The position numbers and the translations under genes are program-made. The notes under the pieces are model-generated. The model was given only the letters and a program-made list of their open reading frames with translations, was not told where the DNA came from and ran no database searches. Shown piece after piece: positions 26,502-34,660 of a stretch of 64,000 nucleotides of DNA. Numbering within the stretch: the stretch's first letter is position 1; every line of letters begins with the position of its first letter. Source of the DNA: Klebsiella quasivariicola (lineage in GTDB: Bacteria > Pseudomonadota > Gammaproteobacteria > Enterobacterales > Enterobacteriaceae); assembly GCF_002269255.1 (NCBI RefSeq), contig NZ_CP022823.1, forward strand, positions 4,526,001-4,590,000, written 5' to 3'.

Positions 26502-26723
26502 TCAAGCCAGAGAGCCGGGCCATAAATCCAGCGTTTCCACCAGTGACCGAATATACATTCCAGCCTGATCAATGGCTGCTGCCTGCATGAACCCCGCCAC
26601 CAGCTCAGGGTGTTCTCTGGCATAGCCAACCCCAAACTGTTTATCTATTGCCTCTACAGCCTCACGCATCCAGAGGGCTGCGCTACCTGCTGATTTCTTC
26701 TCAATCATTCCGGCTCCCAGCAT
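26502..26723 (-). CDS. Small island protein upstream of ssb remnant
   Basis: This 73-residue protein has a helix-rich sequence (ALWMREAVEAIDKQFG, then HPELVAGFMQAAAIDQAG) of a type I associate with P4- and prophage-like replication modules. AGAGG lies nine bases upstream of the chosen ATG at 26723; an ATG five codons earlier has no ribosome-binding site. It sits between the iteron array and the ssb remnant on the same strand. Function unknown. Confidence 0.6.
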   Translation of the reverse strand: MLGAGMIEKKSAGSAALWMREAVEAIDKQFGVGYAREHPELVAGFMQAAAIDQAGMYIRSLVETLDLWPGSLA

Positions 26724-26763
26724 TTTTACACCTCTCATTTTTACCGTATATAAACAAAACTAA

Positions 26764-27041
26764 CGTGGTTCACGTGGTTTACGTGGTTCAATTTGTAAAG
26801 ACCGTTGTTTTATATGAAAAAATAACAGAAACGTGAACCACGTAACCCCCGTTTTGAACCACGTAAGGGCTTTTTTTACGTGGTTCACTCAGTCGCTGAT
26901 TTAATTCGTGGTTCAAACATGCACATTCGTGGTTCAAAATTGCTGTTTCGTGGTTCAGTCGTGGTTCATTTATTTAGTATAAAGTTATTAAATAACATAC
27001 ACATAACAATTAACCTTACAGACTGAACCACGTGAACCACG
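26764..27041. other. Iteron array: probable satellite replication origin
   Basis: Twelve copies of the 9-base core CGTGGTTCA or its complement TGAACCACG lie in 278 bases (one copy reads CGTGGTTTA). Plus-oriented copies start at 26764, 26773, 26782, 26879, 26907, 26928, 26949 and 26960. Minus-oriented copies start at 26834, 26855, 27024 and 27033. Outer copies are tandem with a 9-base period. An AT-rich stretch at 26969-27020 lies between the last two groups, a likely melting region. The adjacent rep-like gene begins a short distance to the right, as in P4 and SaPI/PICI origins. Confidence 0.85.
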
Positions 27042-27065
27042 TAAATTATTGCTCATACATGTAAG

Positions 27066-29195
27066 TTATTCCTTAACACCCTCTGCCTGATACTGAAGGA
27101 CGTAGACGTTAATCTGCCGCCCATCAATGCGCGGTGATTTCTGCTGGAAACGCTGTCCATCAGTGGAAGCTGACAACACACCAGCACTGGCCAGCGCCCT
27201 GGCAAACTGCCTCGCGTTAAAACCCTGCGCTATCTCCTTCTCAAACGTCGCGGGAAACGTGTAAAACACCAGAGGCGCATCATCATGGCTGCTTTTACGC
27301 TTGCGATATCCGGCAAGGTTGCTGATTGGCAGGCTTGCCGGGTCATAAGGCAACGGAGCGAACCGGCTAAGACCATAGGCATTCAGAAATGCCTCGCACT
27401 GATCAATGATCTGCTGGTGCTCCTTGTTCCCCGTGCCGAACTCTTTCACCCAGGCGTTAAAGCTGTGCTGGATAGCATCACGGCTGGCCTGCTCACCCCA
27501 TCCGGTGACTGGAGCCCCAGTTACAAGCGCCGCCTCAAGAATGGCGAAACGTTCGGCTACGCGGTGTACCTGCTCACCATAATCAGCCGGAATAAGACCG
27601 CGCCAGCGTTCCTGCGCATCCCTCACAGCCTGTTTAGCCTCCTGCTGGTGGCCTGCCAGCCATTTAACCCACTCACGCCCCGCCGCGCCGTGGTTATCAG
27701 TCCAGGCTTCTTTCAGCGCGTCGGCGTGGGCCTTACCGTTCAGCAGACCATTAAAGACCGTCGATTTCTCCATCGGGATATTCAGCAGGCGCACCAGCTG
27801 GCCCGCCTTAACTCTTATCCCACCGGCCGACAGGAAGGTTTCAATATCCATTTCCCCGGTGCTGATCGCCACGGTGCGCCAGCGTTTCAGCTCCCGGTTG
27901 CCTCCCTCTTTGGCTCCCTGCAGCTTTCCCGCACCGTTAAACAGGGTGTAAGCAGACGTGGCAACATCTTTGGCGCTGCTGCCCTGCCCTACCTCATCAA
28001 GCGGTAACAGGCTATCGTTATGCGCCTCCGCCTCGTTGGCGATGCCAAGCGCAGTACCGTACCAGGTCAGCCGCAACGCATCCGGCTCTCCCCACAAGCT
28101 GCTCGCAATATTGGCGGTGGTGGTCTTACCGGCGCTCGACTGTTCGAACAAATGGACGCCGAAACCATCAGCACCCACCAGCCCAATAAGCGGTGCAGAT
28201 AACGCCGCGGCCACGCCCAACATCATGGAAGGGTTACCGCCGGCCAGACGGGCGACTGAATCCCGCCAGCTGGCAGCCGTACCAGCAACGGCATAACCGG
28301 AAGATGCCGCGCTGCGACCGTTAAAAAGAATGGGCGTCTCTGGATCACCAATTACTTCACCATCAGGCATGATATATGCACCATGATGCCATCCAGTGGT
28401 ATGGGTGATAATCCACTCATGACCCGCTCCGCACTGCTGCAGCCAGTCTGCCAGAATCGCCCTGAATGTGCTTTTCGTCGTCACGTTCACTCCGCCAGCC
28501 TTGAGAGAGCGCCAGCCATCACGCTCTCCGATATCAGCACAAGGGATCGCTCTGGTAATATCTTCGTGACCGCGCGGAGAGCGCCAGCGCAAAACAAGAT
28601 AGCGTTCAGCCCCGTCACTGCCGGAACCAACCACCTCAAGCGGTGAGCACAGCCACGTTTCATTATTGATGATCTCGCCGCTATCCTTGTCCACCTTTGG
28701 CGTAATCCAGTACAGGCCATCGTGGCGGCTATCGACGCGTGGCTTTAGTTCATCGCTAGGGGTTGGCTTAGACTCCCGTTTCTTCACTGGCAGATCGACC
28801 ACCGTGCTTTCCCTCCGTTCCGCTTGTTCACGCAGTCGACTCAGATAATCGTGCCAGTCCTCAGGCTGGCGATCGGGAATACCTTTATACAATTTGGCAT
28901 CCTGGACACCTGCCTGCGCCAGCTTTTCACCAATAGCGTTAATCTGTATCGGTTCAATATCTCCGGCCAGATATACGCGGGCACTCCGTCGCCCTTTATC
29001 GACAATATTCAGGTTTGCCAGCTCAGCCAGCTGTTTTGGTCCCAGGTAGATAGGAGGGGTTGTATCCTCTGCAACCTGTTTACCCAGGCCTTCCTCCCAT
29101 CCTTTTGCATGCGCATATGCATCTGCTCCCGCAAAAATAATCGCCTCAGTAAATTTTTCCCTGGGAAGATGTTTAAGGTTCGGTGCATTTTTCAC
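27066..29195 (-). CDS. DUF927 primase/helicase-like replication protein
   Basis: This 709-residue protein has a DUF927 ATPase domain. Walker A is SSAGKTTT (353-360) and Walker B LLPLDE (396-401), followed by a KRWRTVAISTGE segment. The N-terminal 130 residues contain a short toprim-like stretch (ARVYLAGDIEPIQINAIGEKLAQAG) without a clear zinc finger, and the C-terminal 70 residues look like a winged-helix DNA-binding domain. Such proteins initiate and unwind satellite DNA, and the iteron array lies just beyond its stop. The start overlaps the upstream gene by 4 bases. Confidence 0.8.
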   Translation of the reverse strand: MKNAPNLKHLPREKFTEAIIFAGADAYAHAKGWEEGLGKQVAEDTTPPIYLGPKQLAELANLNIVDKGRRSARVYLAGDIEPIQINAIGEKLAQAGVQDAKLYKGIPDRQPEDWHDYLSRLREQAERRESTVVDLPVKKRESKPTPSDELKPRVDSRHDGLYWITPKVDKDSGEIINNETWLCSPLEVVGSGSDGAERYLVLRWRSPRGHEDITRAIPCADIGERDGWRSLKAGGVNVTTKSTFRAILADWLQQCGAGHEWIITHTTGWHHGAYIMPDGEVIGDPETPILFNGRSAASSGYAVAGTAASWRDSVARLAGGNPSMMLGVAAALSAPLIGLVGADGFGVHLFEQSSAGKTTTANIASSLWGEPDALRLTWYGTALGIANEAEAHNDSLLPLDEVGQGSSAKDVATSAYTLFNGAGKLQGAKEGGNRELKRWRTVAISTGEMDIETFLSAGGIRVKAGQLVRLLNIPMEKSTVFNGLLNGKAHADALKEAWTDNHGAAGREWVKWLAGHQQEAKQAVRDAQERWRGLIPADYGEQVHRVAERFAILEAALVTGAPVTGWGEQASRDAIQHSFNAWVKEFGTGNKEHQQIIDQCEAFLNAYGLSRFAPLPYDPASLPISNLAGYRKRKSSHDDAPLVFYTFPATFEKEIAQGFNARQFARALASAGVLSASTDGQRFQQKSPRIDGRQINVYVLQYQAEGVKE

Positions 29196-29563
29196 TTAGG
29201 GATCCCTCCGCTCATCTGGAATTTACCTAACAACGGGTGATACCAGTAGGCCGATCCGTATTTACGTTTAGCGCCACGTAACACCTGCCTGGCCACTTCC
29301 CTGAATTTCTCTTCCGGCGCAACAAAGCCACCCGCTTTTAACTTCACCATCATCACGCCAGTATTTTTCGCCAGCTCTTCCGCCTTTTTGGTGGAAATAC
29401 CGAACTCAGCGGCCAGAGTAGATACCGGCGCCATACCAGGGGGTATTTCTCCCCCCTGGCTGTCAGTCAGTGATTTGATCTGCAGCTCAAGGAACAGCAC
29501 CTTTTCAGTCAGCAGGTCCACACGCCGTTCAAGCGATTCGTTTAACTCAGCCGGGTTATGCAT
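29192..29563 (-). CDS. Coiled-coil/HTH small protein upstream of the replication gene
   Basis: This 123-residue protein has an N-terminal heptad-like helix (ESLERRVDLLTEKVLFLELQ) and a central HTH-like part (VSTLAAEFGISTKKAEELAK). CGGAGG precedes its ATG. It overlaps the DUF927 gene by 4 bases and the previous gene by 8, so it belongs to one compact early operon. The HTH suggests a DNA-binding or replication accessory role; I know no named family. Confidence 0.62.
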   Translation of the reverse strand: MHNPAELNESLERRVDLLTEKVLFLELQIKSLTDSQGGEIPPGMAPVSTLAAEFGISTKKAEELAKNTGVMMVKLKAGGFVAPEEKFREVARQVLRGAKRKYGSAYWYHPLLGKFQMSGGIPK

Positions 29564-29753
29564 GGCCTACCTCCGGCAATTCTTGTTCAAGCATGAAGGA
29601 AGCAAGCTCACACGAAATGTCGTAAGCAAGCTCGACCAGAGATTGCCTTTCATGCTCCTGCATAGCGTTCTGTGAAATCACCATAAGCAGCGTTGAAAGC
29701 TGTAAAGTTCTCGATTTCGCCTTCTTCGGGGTCAATATTTCGAGCTTAGACAT
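29556..29753 (-). CDS. Small helical island protein
   Basis: This 65-residue protein appears to be mainly alpha-helical (LSTLLMVISQNAMQEHERQS then LAYDISCELASFMLEQE). It overlaps both neighbours by 8 bases, which supports translation within the operon although its ribosome-binding site is weak. Function unknown. Confidence 0.55.
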   Translation of the reverse strand: MSKLEILTPKKAKSRTLQLSTLLMVISQNAMQEHERQSLVELAYDISCELASFMLEQELPEVGHA

Positions 29754-30024
29754 TGCCGGCCCCCTTCATTTGCTGAAGTGAGGCGTCAGCATCGCAGCCC
29801 ATGACAGACCACAAAACAGAACTATCCCGATCCACCCAATGACAGGTGAGAGGACAATCGGAACGGATTTTAGCCGCGAATGTCAGAGAAAAATCACCAG
29901 CAAGCTGCGAACGCGCTTCATCTTCGGTATTAGCCTGAGTGCGCAGAACGACAGGGAGCGCCCATGGATCGGCGTAAGTGGCCAGAAACAACCAGGTAAA
30001 GTTTTTAGGCTGAGGGTTACGCAT
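29746..30024 (-). CDS. Icd-like small protein, copy 1
   Basis: This 92-residue protein starts MRNPQPKNFTWLFLATYADP and resembles phage proteins annotated as host cell division inhibitor Icd-like. The pattern is a basic start, a FTWLF strand, then a segment on distributed amino acids (TEDEARSQL) and a FAAKI strand. GGAGGAAA precedes the ATG at 30024; a longer frame to 30066 has no support. A related copy lies at 30210. The division-inhibitor function is only an annotation tradition. Confidence 0.6.
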   Translation of the reverse strand: MRNPQPKNFTWLFLATYADPWALPVVLRTQANTEDEARSQLAGDFSLTFAAKIRSDCPLTCHWVDRDSSVLWSVMGCDADASLQQMKGAGNV

Positions 30025-30217
30025 TTTCCTCCTCCTCGCGTAATGCTTCTTCACCAAGAAAACCACCTACATCGCCAATCAAACTTTTTATCACCTGGAT
30101 CAGTGCATTGATTTCGCAATCCTCCATGCTTTCAGCTTTCTTTTCTTTCATCAGAGCGAGAATAATTTCTGCCTGAAATGCTTTTTCAGCAGCCTGATGG
30201 ACGGTTAGATCACTCAT
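30017..30217 (-). CDS. Small acidic island protein
   Basis: This 66-residue, mostly helical acidic protein (SDLTVHQAAEKAFQAEIILA and a terminal EEALREEEENA) has GGAGG before its ATG at 30217. It overlaps both flanking Icd-like genes by a few bases, so all three are translated from one message. Function unknown. Confidence 0.6.
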   Translation of the reverse strand: MSDLTVHQAAEKAFQAEIILALMKEKKAESMEDCEINALIQVIKSLIGDVGGFLGEEALREEEENA

Positions 30218-30422
30218 GGCGCACCTCCATAGCCTGAAAGGCATGGTATGGGAGGCGGGAGTCGAGAATGAGGCTTACTCCCGGCATAGTGTCGCGGGCC
30301 TCCTGCTCGCTGGATGCGTTGACATAAATAACCAACGGTCTGGCGACAGGAGAACGCTCAGAAATCGAGAGAAAACGCCATGTAAATTTGGGGTGAGTTT
30401 GGGTATGCTGTTGATCAGCCAT
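30210..30422 (-). CDS. Icd-like small protein, copy 2
   Basis: This 70-residue protein, MADQQHTQTHPKFTWRFLSI at the start, shares the KFTWRF strand, the SEQEARDTM helix and the final YHAFQAMEVRH motif with Icd-like phage proteins and is related to the copy at 29746. GAGGTAA precedes the ATG. A 375-residue reading frame runs through it, but only this C-terminal part has family signals. It is the first gene after the operator region at 30519 and heads the leftward early operon. Confidence 0.65.
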   Translation of the reverse strand: MADQQHTQTHPKFTWRFLSISERSPVARPLVIYVNASSEQEARDTMPGVSLILDSRLPYHAFQAMEVRHE

Positions 30423-30518
30423 AACTGTTACCTCGACTAACGGTTTGTGGTTAGACGCCCCGCCCGCGCTTCCGACGCTGGTGGGGCGTTGTTTTTTTGT
30501 GAATGCAAAAACACTCAT

Positions 30519-30597
30519 CTGGCACCCACTATAATCAACAACTGGCACCCACATCAAGTGTTTTAGTTTGCTTTTTTTTGTGTATACTGGCACCCAC
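30519..30597. promoter_or_regulatory. Divergent promoter region with three 11-bp operator repeats
   Basis: CTGGCACCCAC occurs at 30519-30529, 30542-30552 and 30587-30597, all in the same orientation. On the minus strand TTGATG (30552-30557) and TATAGT (30528-30533) with 18-base spacing form a promoter toward the Icd-like operon, overlapped by the first two repeats. On the plus strand TATACT (30583-30588) overlaps the third repeat and faces the YlcI-like gene. The layout resembles an early regulatory switch bound by a repressor. Confidence 0.6.
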
Positions 30598-30618
30598 AAC
30601 AAAGTAAGGAGTCCAGTT

Positions 30619-30804
30619 ATGGCAGTAGATAACGTCAACAATAAATCACAAAAGATGAGCGCTCGCGTTCCACACGAAATAGCCAGTAGTGTAGAAAGCT
30701 TAAAGGAGCCAGGAGAAAGCACTGCGCAATTTATCGTCACTTCATTGCAGGGCGAGATCAAACGCCGGCAGCGCAAGAAAGCCAAGGCTGAGCCAGAGGA
30801 ATGA
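30619..30804 (+). CDS. YlcI/YnfO-like small protein
   Basis: This 61-residue basic protein, with KMSARVPHEIASSVESL and GESTAQFIVTSLQGEIKRR motifs, resembles the YlcI/YnfO family (DUF3950) of prophages. The pattern of one strand then two helices suggests a ribbon-helix-helix DNA-binding protein. TAAGGAG precedes the ATG at 30619; an upstream start is unsupported. Its promoter overlaps one of three operator-like repeats, so it could be the regulator that binds them. A 37-residue membrane peptide gene follows. Confidence 0.72.
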   Translation: MAVDNVNNKSQKMSARVPHEIASSVESLKEPGESTAQFIVTSLQGEIKRRQRKKAKAEPEE

Positions 30805-30807
30805 GTT

Positions 30808-30921
30808 ATGCCTGACTCAACACGGGGTAAATGGCGAGACGCAATCGCTGTTGTTTTTTTAGTTGCAACTGCGTATTCCTCATACTGGGTAGTTAAGGCT
30901 ATCGTGTCGCTAATCAGGTAA
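30808..30921 (+). CDS. 37-residue predicted membrane peptide
   Basis: The frame MPDSTRGKWRDAIAVVF and onward encodes a basic start, one hydrophobic segment (about residues 12-34) and an Arg end. AGAGGAATG precedes the ATG, which lies three bases past the YlcI-like stop. A clear terminator follows 25 bases later, so the two genes form a unit. Toxin-like or regulatory roles are possible but unproven. Confidence 0.5.
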   Translation: MPDSTRGKWRDAIAVVFLVATAYSSYWVVKAIVSLIR

Positions 30922-30946
30922 CTGAGTTGGAAAAGCATAAAGCAGA

Positions 30947-30974
30947 GGGTAGGATTCGGAATCCTGCCCTTTTT
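30947..30974 (+). terminator. Rho-independent terminator of the rightward early unit
   Basis: GGGTAGGAT and ATCCTGCCC make a 9-bp stem (one G-T pair) with a TCGGA loop, followed by five T. Confidence 0.85.
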
Positions 30975-31173
30975 CCCCAAAGTGAGGATTGTTGCAATAA
31001 TCAATGGCTTAGGCACAATGCTTATTTTTGAGTTTCGGCATAAAAGCTGAATAAAATCAGCGTACTCAATATTGAGCCGGCTCATTCTTTGACCACCAGC
31101 ATTAACCCTGGTATGCTGGCTCTGCTTGGATATTCCGTAGTGACATTGGCAGCTCTGCAAAGCTGCCTTTGTT

Positions 31174-31791
31174 TTATGCATCATCTTCAATTCCCTCCAG
31201 CAATCCGGGTTGATACTTTCTCCATAATCCAATTTCTTCCATCTCAAGACGGGCTTTCTCTCCTTTGCACGCCTGTAGGTCACTACCGCACTTACTGGCT
31301 TTCTTTGTGTACTGATCCTTGCGGCGGCTGAAGTCATTCAGGAATGAGAACGGGACGCCGTATGAACCGGTTTTACGTATGGACGGGATAACTTCGCGGA
31401 ATACCCAATTGCTGAAGCGGTGGGCGAACGTCCCAGCAGTGGATGCCTTGCGACTGCGGGCAATCAGTTTATAGAAGCCGGATTCTGCGGCCATATTCCA
31501 GCTACGTGCTCCACCACGCTTACCCGAATGACCCTCAGTTAAAGTTAGGGTCATTACCTCGTCACCATCCAGAGAGGCAACGGCACTGGTTGGATTGCTG
31601 ATTTCCAGCGCCTGGCACACATCAGATACAACGAACCACGGCTCACCGAAAACATTCACGATCCTGACCGTGCGGCCTTCAAATTTAATTACTGAAATAT
31701 CATTTTCACTTGCCGTGAAATTAGCCTTTTTGCTGGCTTCAGGGTGAGTCTTGCCGCTGCCAGTTAAGGCAGTAAATTTTTTCTGAGTCAT
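31174..31791 (-). CDS. Bro-N family antirepressor-like protein
   Basis: This 205-residue protein carries a BRO N-terminal DNA-binding domain at about residues 30-140: VRIVNVFGEPWFVVSDVCQALE, ESGFYKLIARSRK and FSNWVFREVIPSIRKTGSYG in shifted pieces. The remaining 65 residues are basic and helical, lacking a recognised ANT domain. Bro-N proteins in phages act as antirepressors or regulators. It lies between the alpA-like gene and the early operon on the same strand. Confidence 0.85.
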   Translation of the reverse strand: MTQKKFTALTGSGKTHPEASKKANFTASENDISVIKFEGRTVRIVNVFGEPWFVVSDVCQALEISNPTSAVASLDGDEVMTLTLTEGHSGKRGGARSWNMAAESGFYKLIARSRKASTAGTFAHRFSNWVFREVIPSIRKTGSYGVPFSFLNDFSRRKDQYTKKASKCGSDLQACKGEKARLEMEEIGLWRKYQPGLLEGIEDDA

Positions 31792-31929
31792 TTCTATCGC
31801 TCCAAAAGTTGTTATTCAGAGCTGCCGCGACAGCGTTAGGTATGCTGCAATATTTCTAACGCAACACCACGCAACAAATTTTCTTTTCGCTGATCAGACG
31901 AAGTTGCGTGTGGTTGCATTGGCCTTGTG

Positions 31930-32214
31930 TTAGGCCGATTTACGGCTATATGGGTTATTGACGTTAGGTACAGCAGGGGGATTACGAACCCACCAGAGCA
32001 CATCGGACAAAAGCCAGGCGCAGCTATTGCGGCCAAAGTGGCAGCGCGGAGGAAAGCGGCCCTCTTGCTCCATCTTCCAACGACTGGAGCGGGAAAGGCT
32101 TGTGATTTCGCCACATTCATCTTCACGAATCCGGCGATCAAACTTGAAGCCGTACTCCTCAAGAAGGTTACGGCGTTGTTCGGGGTTAGGTGGGGTAAAG
32201 ATAATATTGTTCAT
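31930..32214 (-). CDS. AlpA-like DNA-binding regulator
   Basis: This 94-residue protein has an AlpA/excisionase-type helix-turn-helix with the pattern SLSRSSRWKMEQEGRFP followed by the conserved CAWLLSDVLWWVRN. In P4-like elements and Gram-negative PICIs, AlpA activates excision and early genes. GGAGGCAG precedes the ATG at 32214; the 16 codons upstream in frame are not family-like. It is the second regulatory gene inward from the integrase. Confidence 0.78.
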   Translation of the reverse strand: MNNIIFTPPNPEQRRNLLEEYGFKFDRRIREDECGEITSLSRSSRWKMEQEGRFPPRCHFGRNSCAWLLSDVLWWVRNPPAVPNVNNPYSRKSA

Positions 32215-32310
32215 ACTGCCTCCACTGTTTCTAGGTTTGTGGAGGTTATTGTTATCAATCAAAAAGAACTTGTCTGAAATATTCCGGAAAATTAACGGAA
32301 TTTCCGCAGA

Positions 32311-33150
32311 TTACTCATCGACAGAGAAAGGGATATCAACATTATCAACCCATCCCTGAACAGCCCTTCCTGAGGGTGCCACGATGTTAAGATTTTTAAA
32401 ATCTTTGCTTATATCACTGTCATTTTTATCAAGAAATCGGCGCGGATTTTCTGCCACCTCGTTTCCATAATGAATGCGCAAAAGCGACTTTATAAACTGA
32501 GCACGTTTATTTATGGTTTTTGCTGAGTGAGCTTCATCGGGATTTTTTGACGGTTCTATCTTTTCTTTTTCACCATTAATATAACTTGGAAATTCATCAC
32601 CATCATTACATTTTTTAATTGAAACAAAATCAGATTTAGAAATATAGAGATCTTCAACCTCGAAATTAAGAAATTCATCCGTTTCAAAAGAAACAAACAT
32701 CTTGCTTTCTGCCGAAAACCAAAAATCATCCAAGCTTGGTTGGAAACTGTAAAGTGCGGTCATTCCGTATGCATTTTGCGGTAAAGCCCATAATCCGCTA
32801 AATGAGCAGGGATAAAACCTTTCTTCGCGTGGGAGGTTATCTAAATCTATATCTTCATATCTCATTAATGAGACAACTCTGGAAAATTTATCGATGGTAT
32901 ATTTTTCTTTAAAAAGTTCATCTCTGAGACGTTGAGCAGATTCAAATTGTTCCTCTGTGAATCTCTTTAAATTCCTTTCTTCTTTTTCTACACCATCACC
33001 AATAAAACGGACATATCCGCGGCCTTCCTCAAAAGAAACATACAACTTGATTGCTCCAATCGAAGCCCAATGAAGCAAATCTTCAACTTTACATCCGAGC
33101 AACTCAGCAGCGCGAACTACTGAGTAATATTCCCGTAATGGCATTCCCAT
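32311..33150 (-). CDS. Island protein with an N-terminal HTH-like region
   Basis: This 279-residue protein has an N-terminal segment (LREYYSVVRAAELLGCKVED) that looks like a MerR/excisionase-type HTH. A middle domain follows with FYPCSFSGLWALPQNAYG, and a C-terminal stretch with KTINKRAQFIKSLLRIHYG. I associate the combination with integrase-proximal genes in enteric islands but know no function. The sequence is AT-rich. GAGGGTGA precedes the ATG. It lies between alpA and int, so a role in integration control is plausible. Confidence 0.6.
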   Translation of the reverse strand: MGMPLREYYSVVRAAELLGCKVEDLLHWASIGAIKLYVSFEEGRGYVRFIGDGVEKEERNLKRFTEEQFESAQRLRDELFKEKYTIDKFSRVVSLMRYEDIDLDNLPREERFYPCSFSGLWALPQNAYGMTALYSFQPSLDDFWFSAESKMFVSFETDEFLNFEVEDLYISKSDFVSIKKCNDGDEFPSYINGEKEKIEPSKNPDEAHSAKTINKRAQFIKSLLRIHYGNEVAENPRRFLDKNDSDISKDFKNLNIVAPSGRAVQGWVDNVDIPFSVDE

Positions 33151-33242
33151 ATCGTCACCCTCAACGCCCCTAAATAACTTGCGGGCCAGGCGGGTAGGGT
33201 TTCCCGCTTTTCGGTTGGCCGACCTAGACCCGCAATATCAGT

Positions 33243-34469
33243 TTAATCTCTATTCGCTACAGGTAACAGAACCACATTTTTATGATTACCCGCAAGAAGT
33301 TCTAAACGTTCATGCCATTTGTTCAGCGCATCCAGCTTCTCCGGCAAGTACAGGCTACGGTTATATATAGCCATGACGCCCGGTAGAGCATGACCCAGCA
33401 GCAACTCTACAATATGCGGTGCTATGCCCATATTGTTTAACCCCGTGGAGAACGTGCGCCGCAGATCGTGAAGTGTCCACGGCTCGTTATGATGGAAATC
33501 TTTAAAAAGCCGTCGCCCTTTCAAAGATACAGCTTGCCGGGTGCGCTCTTCTCCCAGCAGCAGGCCTGTTTTACCCGTCTCGCGTTTTAACTCTTCCAGC
33601 CACGGGCGTATAGCTTCAGGGATTGATCTCACGATTTTCTCGCGGGTTTTGCTGTGCTCTTTCGGGACTGTCCAAATCCACGAGGTAAAATCCCACTCCG
33701 ACCATCGAGAGAGGCGAACTTCCATCGTTCGAGCGCCAAACAGCACCAGCATTTTGAGAAGACGTGAATAATACGGCTGCTGATCATCGCTGTCTGTGCA
33801 GCGCCATACATCGGCCAGCTCGCTATCTGACAATACGCGGTCACGTTGACCGGATGGCTGGCCTACATCCTGAATGGTGAGAAAGGCTAGAGCATCACTG
33901 GCGGCATAGCGGCGAACCTTGCAGAAGCGTAACGCCTGTTTAGAAATCTGGAACATGCGGCCGGCGGTCATGGGTTTGGTCAGATTTATTTCATCAAAAC
34001 AGGCCACCCAATGACGGGTTTCACATCTGGTGAGGGGATAACGACCAAGGCGCGGGTAAATATGCTTGCGTAGCTGTGCCCTTACCAGCTCCTCATCGCT
34101 GCGCTTTCTCCTGGCGTAGTTCACCAGCCAGTATTCGAGAGCATCCTGTACTGTCACAGGTTTAAGCGTTTCTTCGGTGCTCAGTTCAAGCTCTGTTTTT
34201 GGATCAAGACCACCAGCCAGCCACTGGCGACACTTTTCCCGCTTTTCTCTCGCCGCTTTTAGCGACAAATCCGGGTAACGGCCAAGCGTTAAACGTTCGA
34301 GTTTGCTACCCCTTCCGCCCAATCGGTAAGCGAACACCCAGCTAACGTTACCTTGCTTCGAAACCTTAATGCTCAGTCCTTCACCATCGGCAATCATGAT
34401 CGGTGCTTCACGCTCAGAACCCTGCAGCGCTTTTAGCTTTTTGTCGCTCAGTTTGTTTGTACCAGCCAT
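33243..34469 (-). CDS. int: P4-type tyrosine integrase
   Basis: This 408-residue recombinase has an N-terminal arm-binding DUF4102 domain (residues 5-90: LSDKKLKAL, LGRYPDLSLKAAREKR), a SAM-like core-binding domain and the catalytic domain. Catalytic residues are R247 (GARTMEVRL), H334/R337 (HDLRR), H360 (LGH) and the nucleophile Y369 (IYNR). All are present, so it should be active. I chose ATG 34469; a longer frame would translate tandem DNA repeats. The chromosomal hpt promoter cut off at attR points into this gene. The predicted site is the hpt 5' end. Confidence 0.93.
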   Translation of the reverse strand: MAGTNKLSDKKLKALQGSEREAPIMIADGEGLSIKVSKQGNVSWVFAYRLGGRGSKLERLTLGRYPDLSLKAAREKREKCRQWLAGGLDPKTELELSTEETLKPVTVQDALEYWLVNYARRKRSDEELVRAQLRKHIYPRLGRYPLTRCETRHWVACFDEINLTKPMTAGRMFQISKQALRFCKVRRYAASDALAFLTIQDVGQPSGQRDRVLSDSELADVWRCTDSDDQQPYYSRLLKMLVLFGARTMEVRLSRWSEWDFTSWIWTVPKEHSKTREKIVRSIPEAIRPWLEELKRETGKTGLLLGEERTRQAVSLKGRRLFKDFHHNEPWTLHDLRRTFSTGLNNMGIAPHIVELLLGHALPGVMAIYNRSLYLPEKLDALNKWHERLELLAGNHKNVVLLPVANRD

Positions 34470-34490
34470 AAACCATCCTGAACCTGTTGC

Positions 34491-34514
34491 GAGTGATACA
34501 CCGAGTGATACACC
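34491..34514. repeat. Tandem 12-bp repeat upstream of int
   Basis: GAGTGATACACC occurs twice in direct succession between int and the attachment site. Its position suggests integrase arm-type or excisionase binding sites. Confidence 0.6.
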
Positions 34515-34636
34515 GTTCGTTGCTACAGTCAAAAAGAGTGCATAAACACACGGACAAAAAACACCGTATCTTACTGATAATAAAAATTAAATTTGATGAT
34601 TCACGAAATCATCTAAAAGCATGAAAACATGAAGTT

Positions 34637-34660
34637 TTATGCTTCTACAGTATGTTTCAT
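34637..34660 (-). pseudogene. hpt: Orphaned native 5' end of hpt
   Basis: On the minus strand ATG at 34660 opens MKHTVEA followed by TAA. The first six residues are those of E. coli Hpt, including Thr4. This is the chromosomal hpt start separated from the gene body by the island. Translation would stop after seven residues before reaching int. Confidence 0.8.

Noticed and set aside
30210..31337. A 375-residue minus-strand reading frame
   Set aside because: Only its last 70 residues (from 30422) look like a protein; the rest runs antisense through the YlcI-like gene and a terminator and has no family signal.
31836..32162. A 108-residue frame overlapping alpA in another frame, with an ending that recalls phage Ash-type proteins
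   Set aside because: The AlpA frame has the family motif and a good ribosome-binding site; the overlapping frame has neither, although overlapping expression cannot be excluded.
34470..34532. A 21-residue N-terminal extension of the integrase
   Set aside because: It would be translated from the tandem 12-bp DNA repeats and lacks a ribosome-binding site; the ATG at 34469 begins the family sequence.
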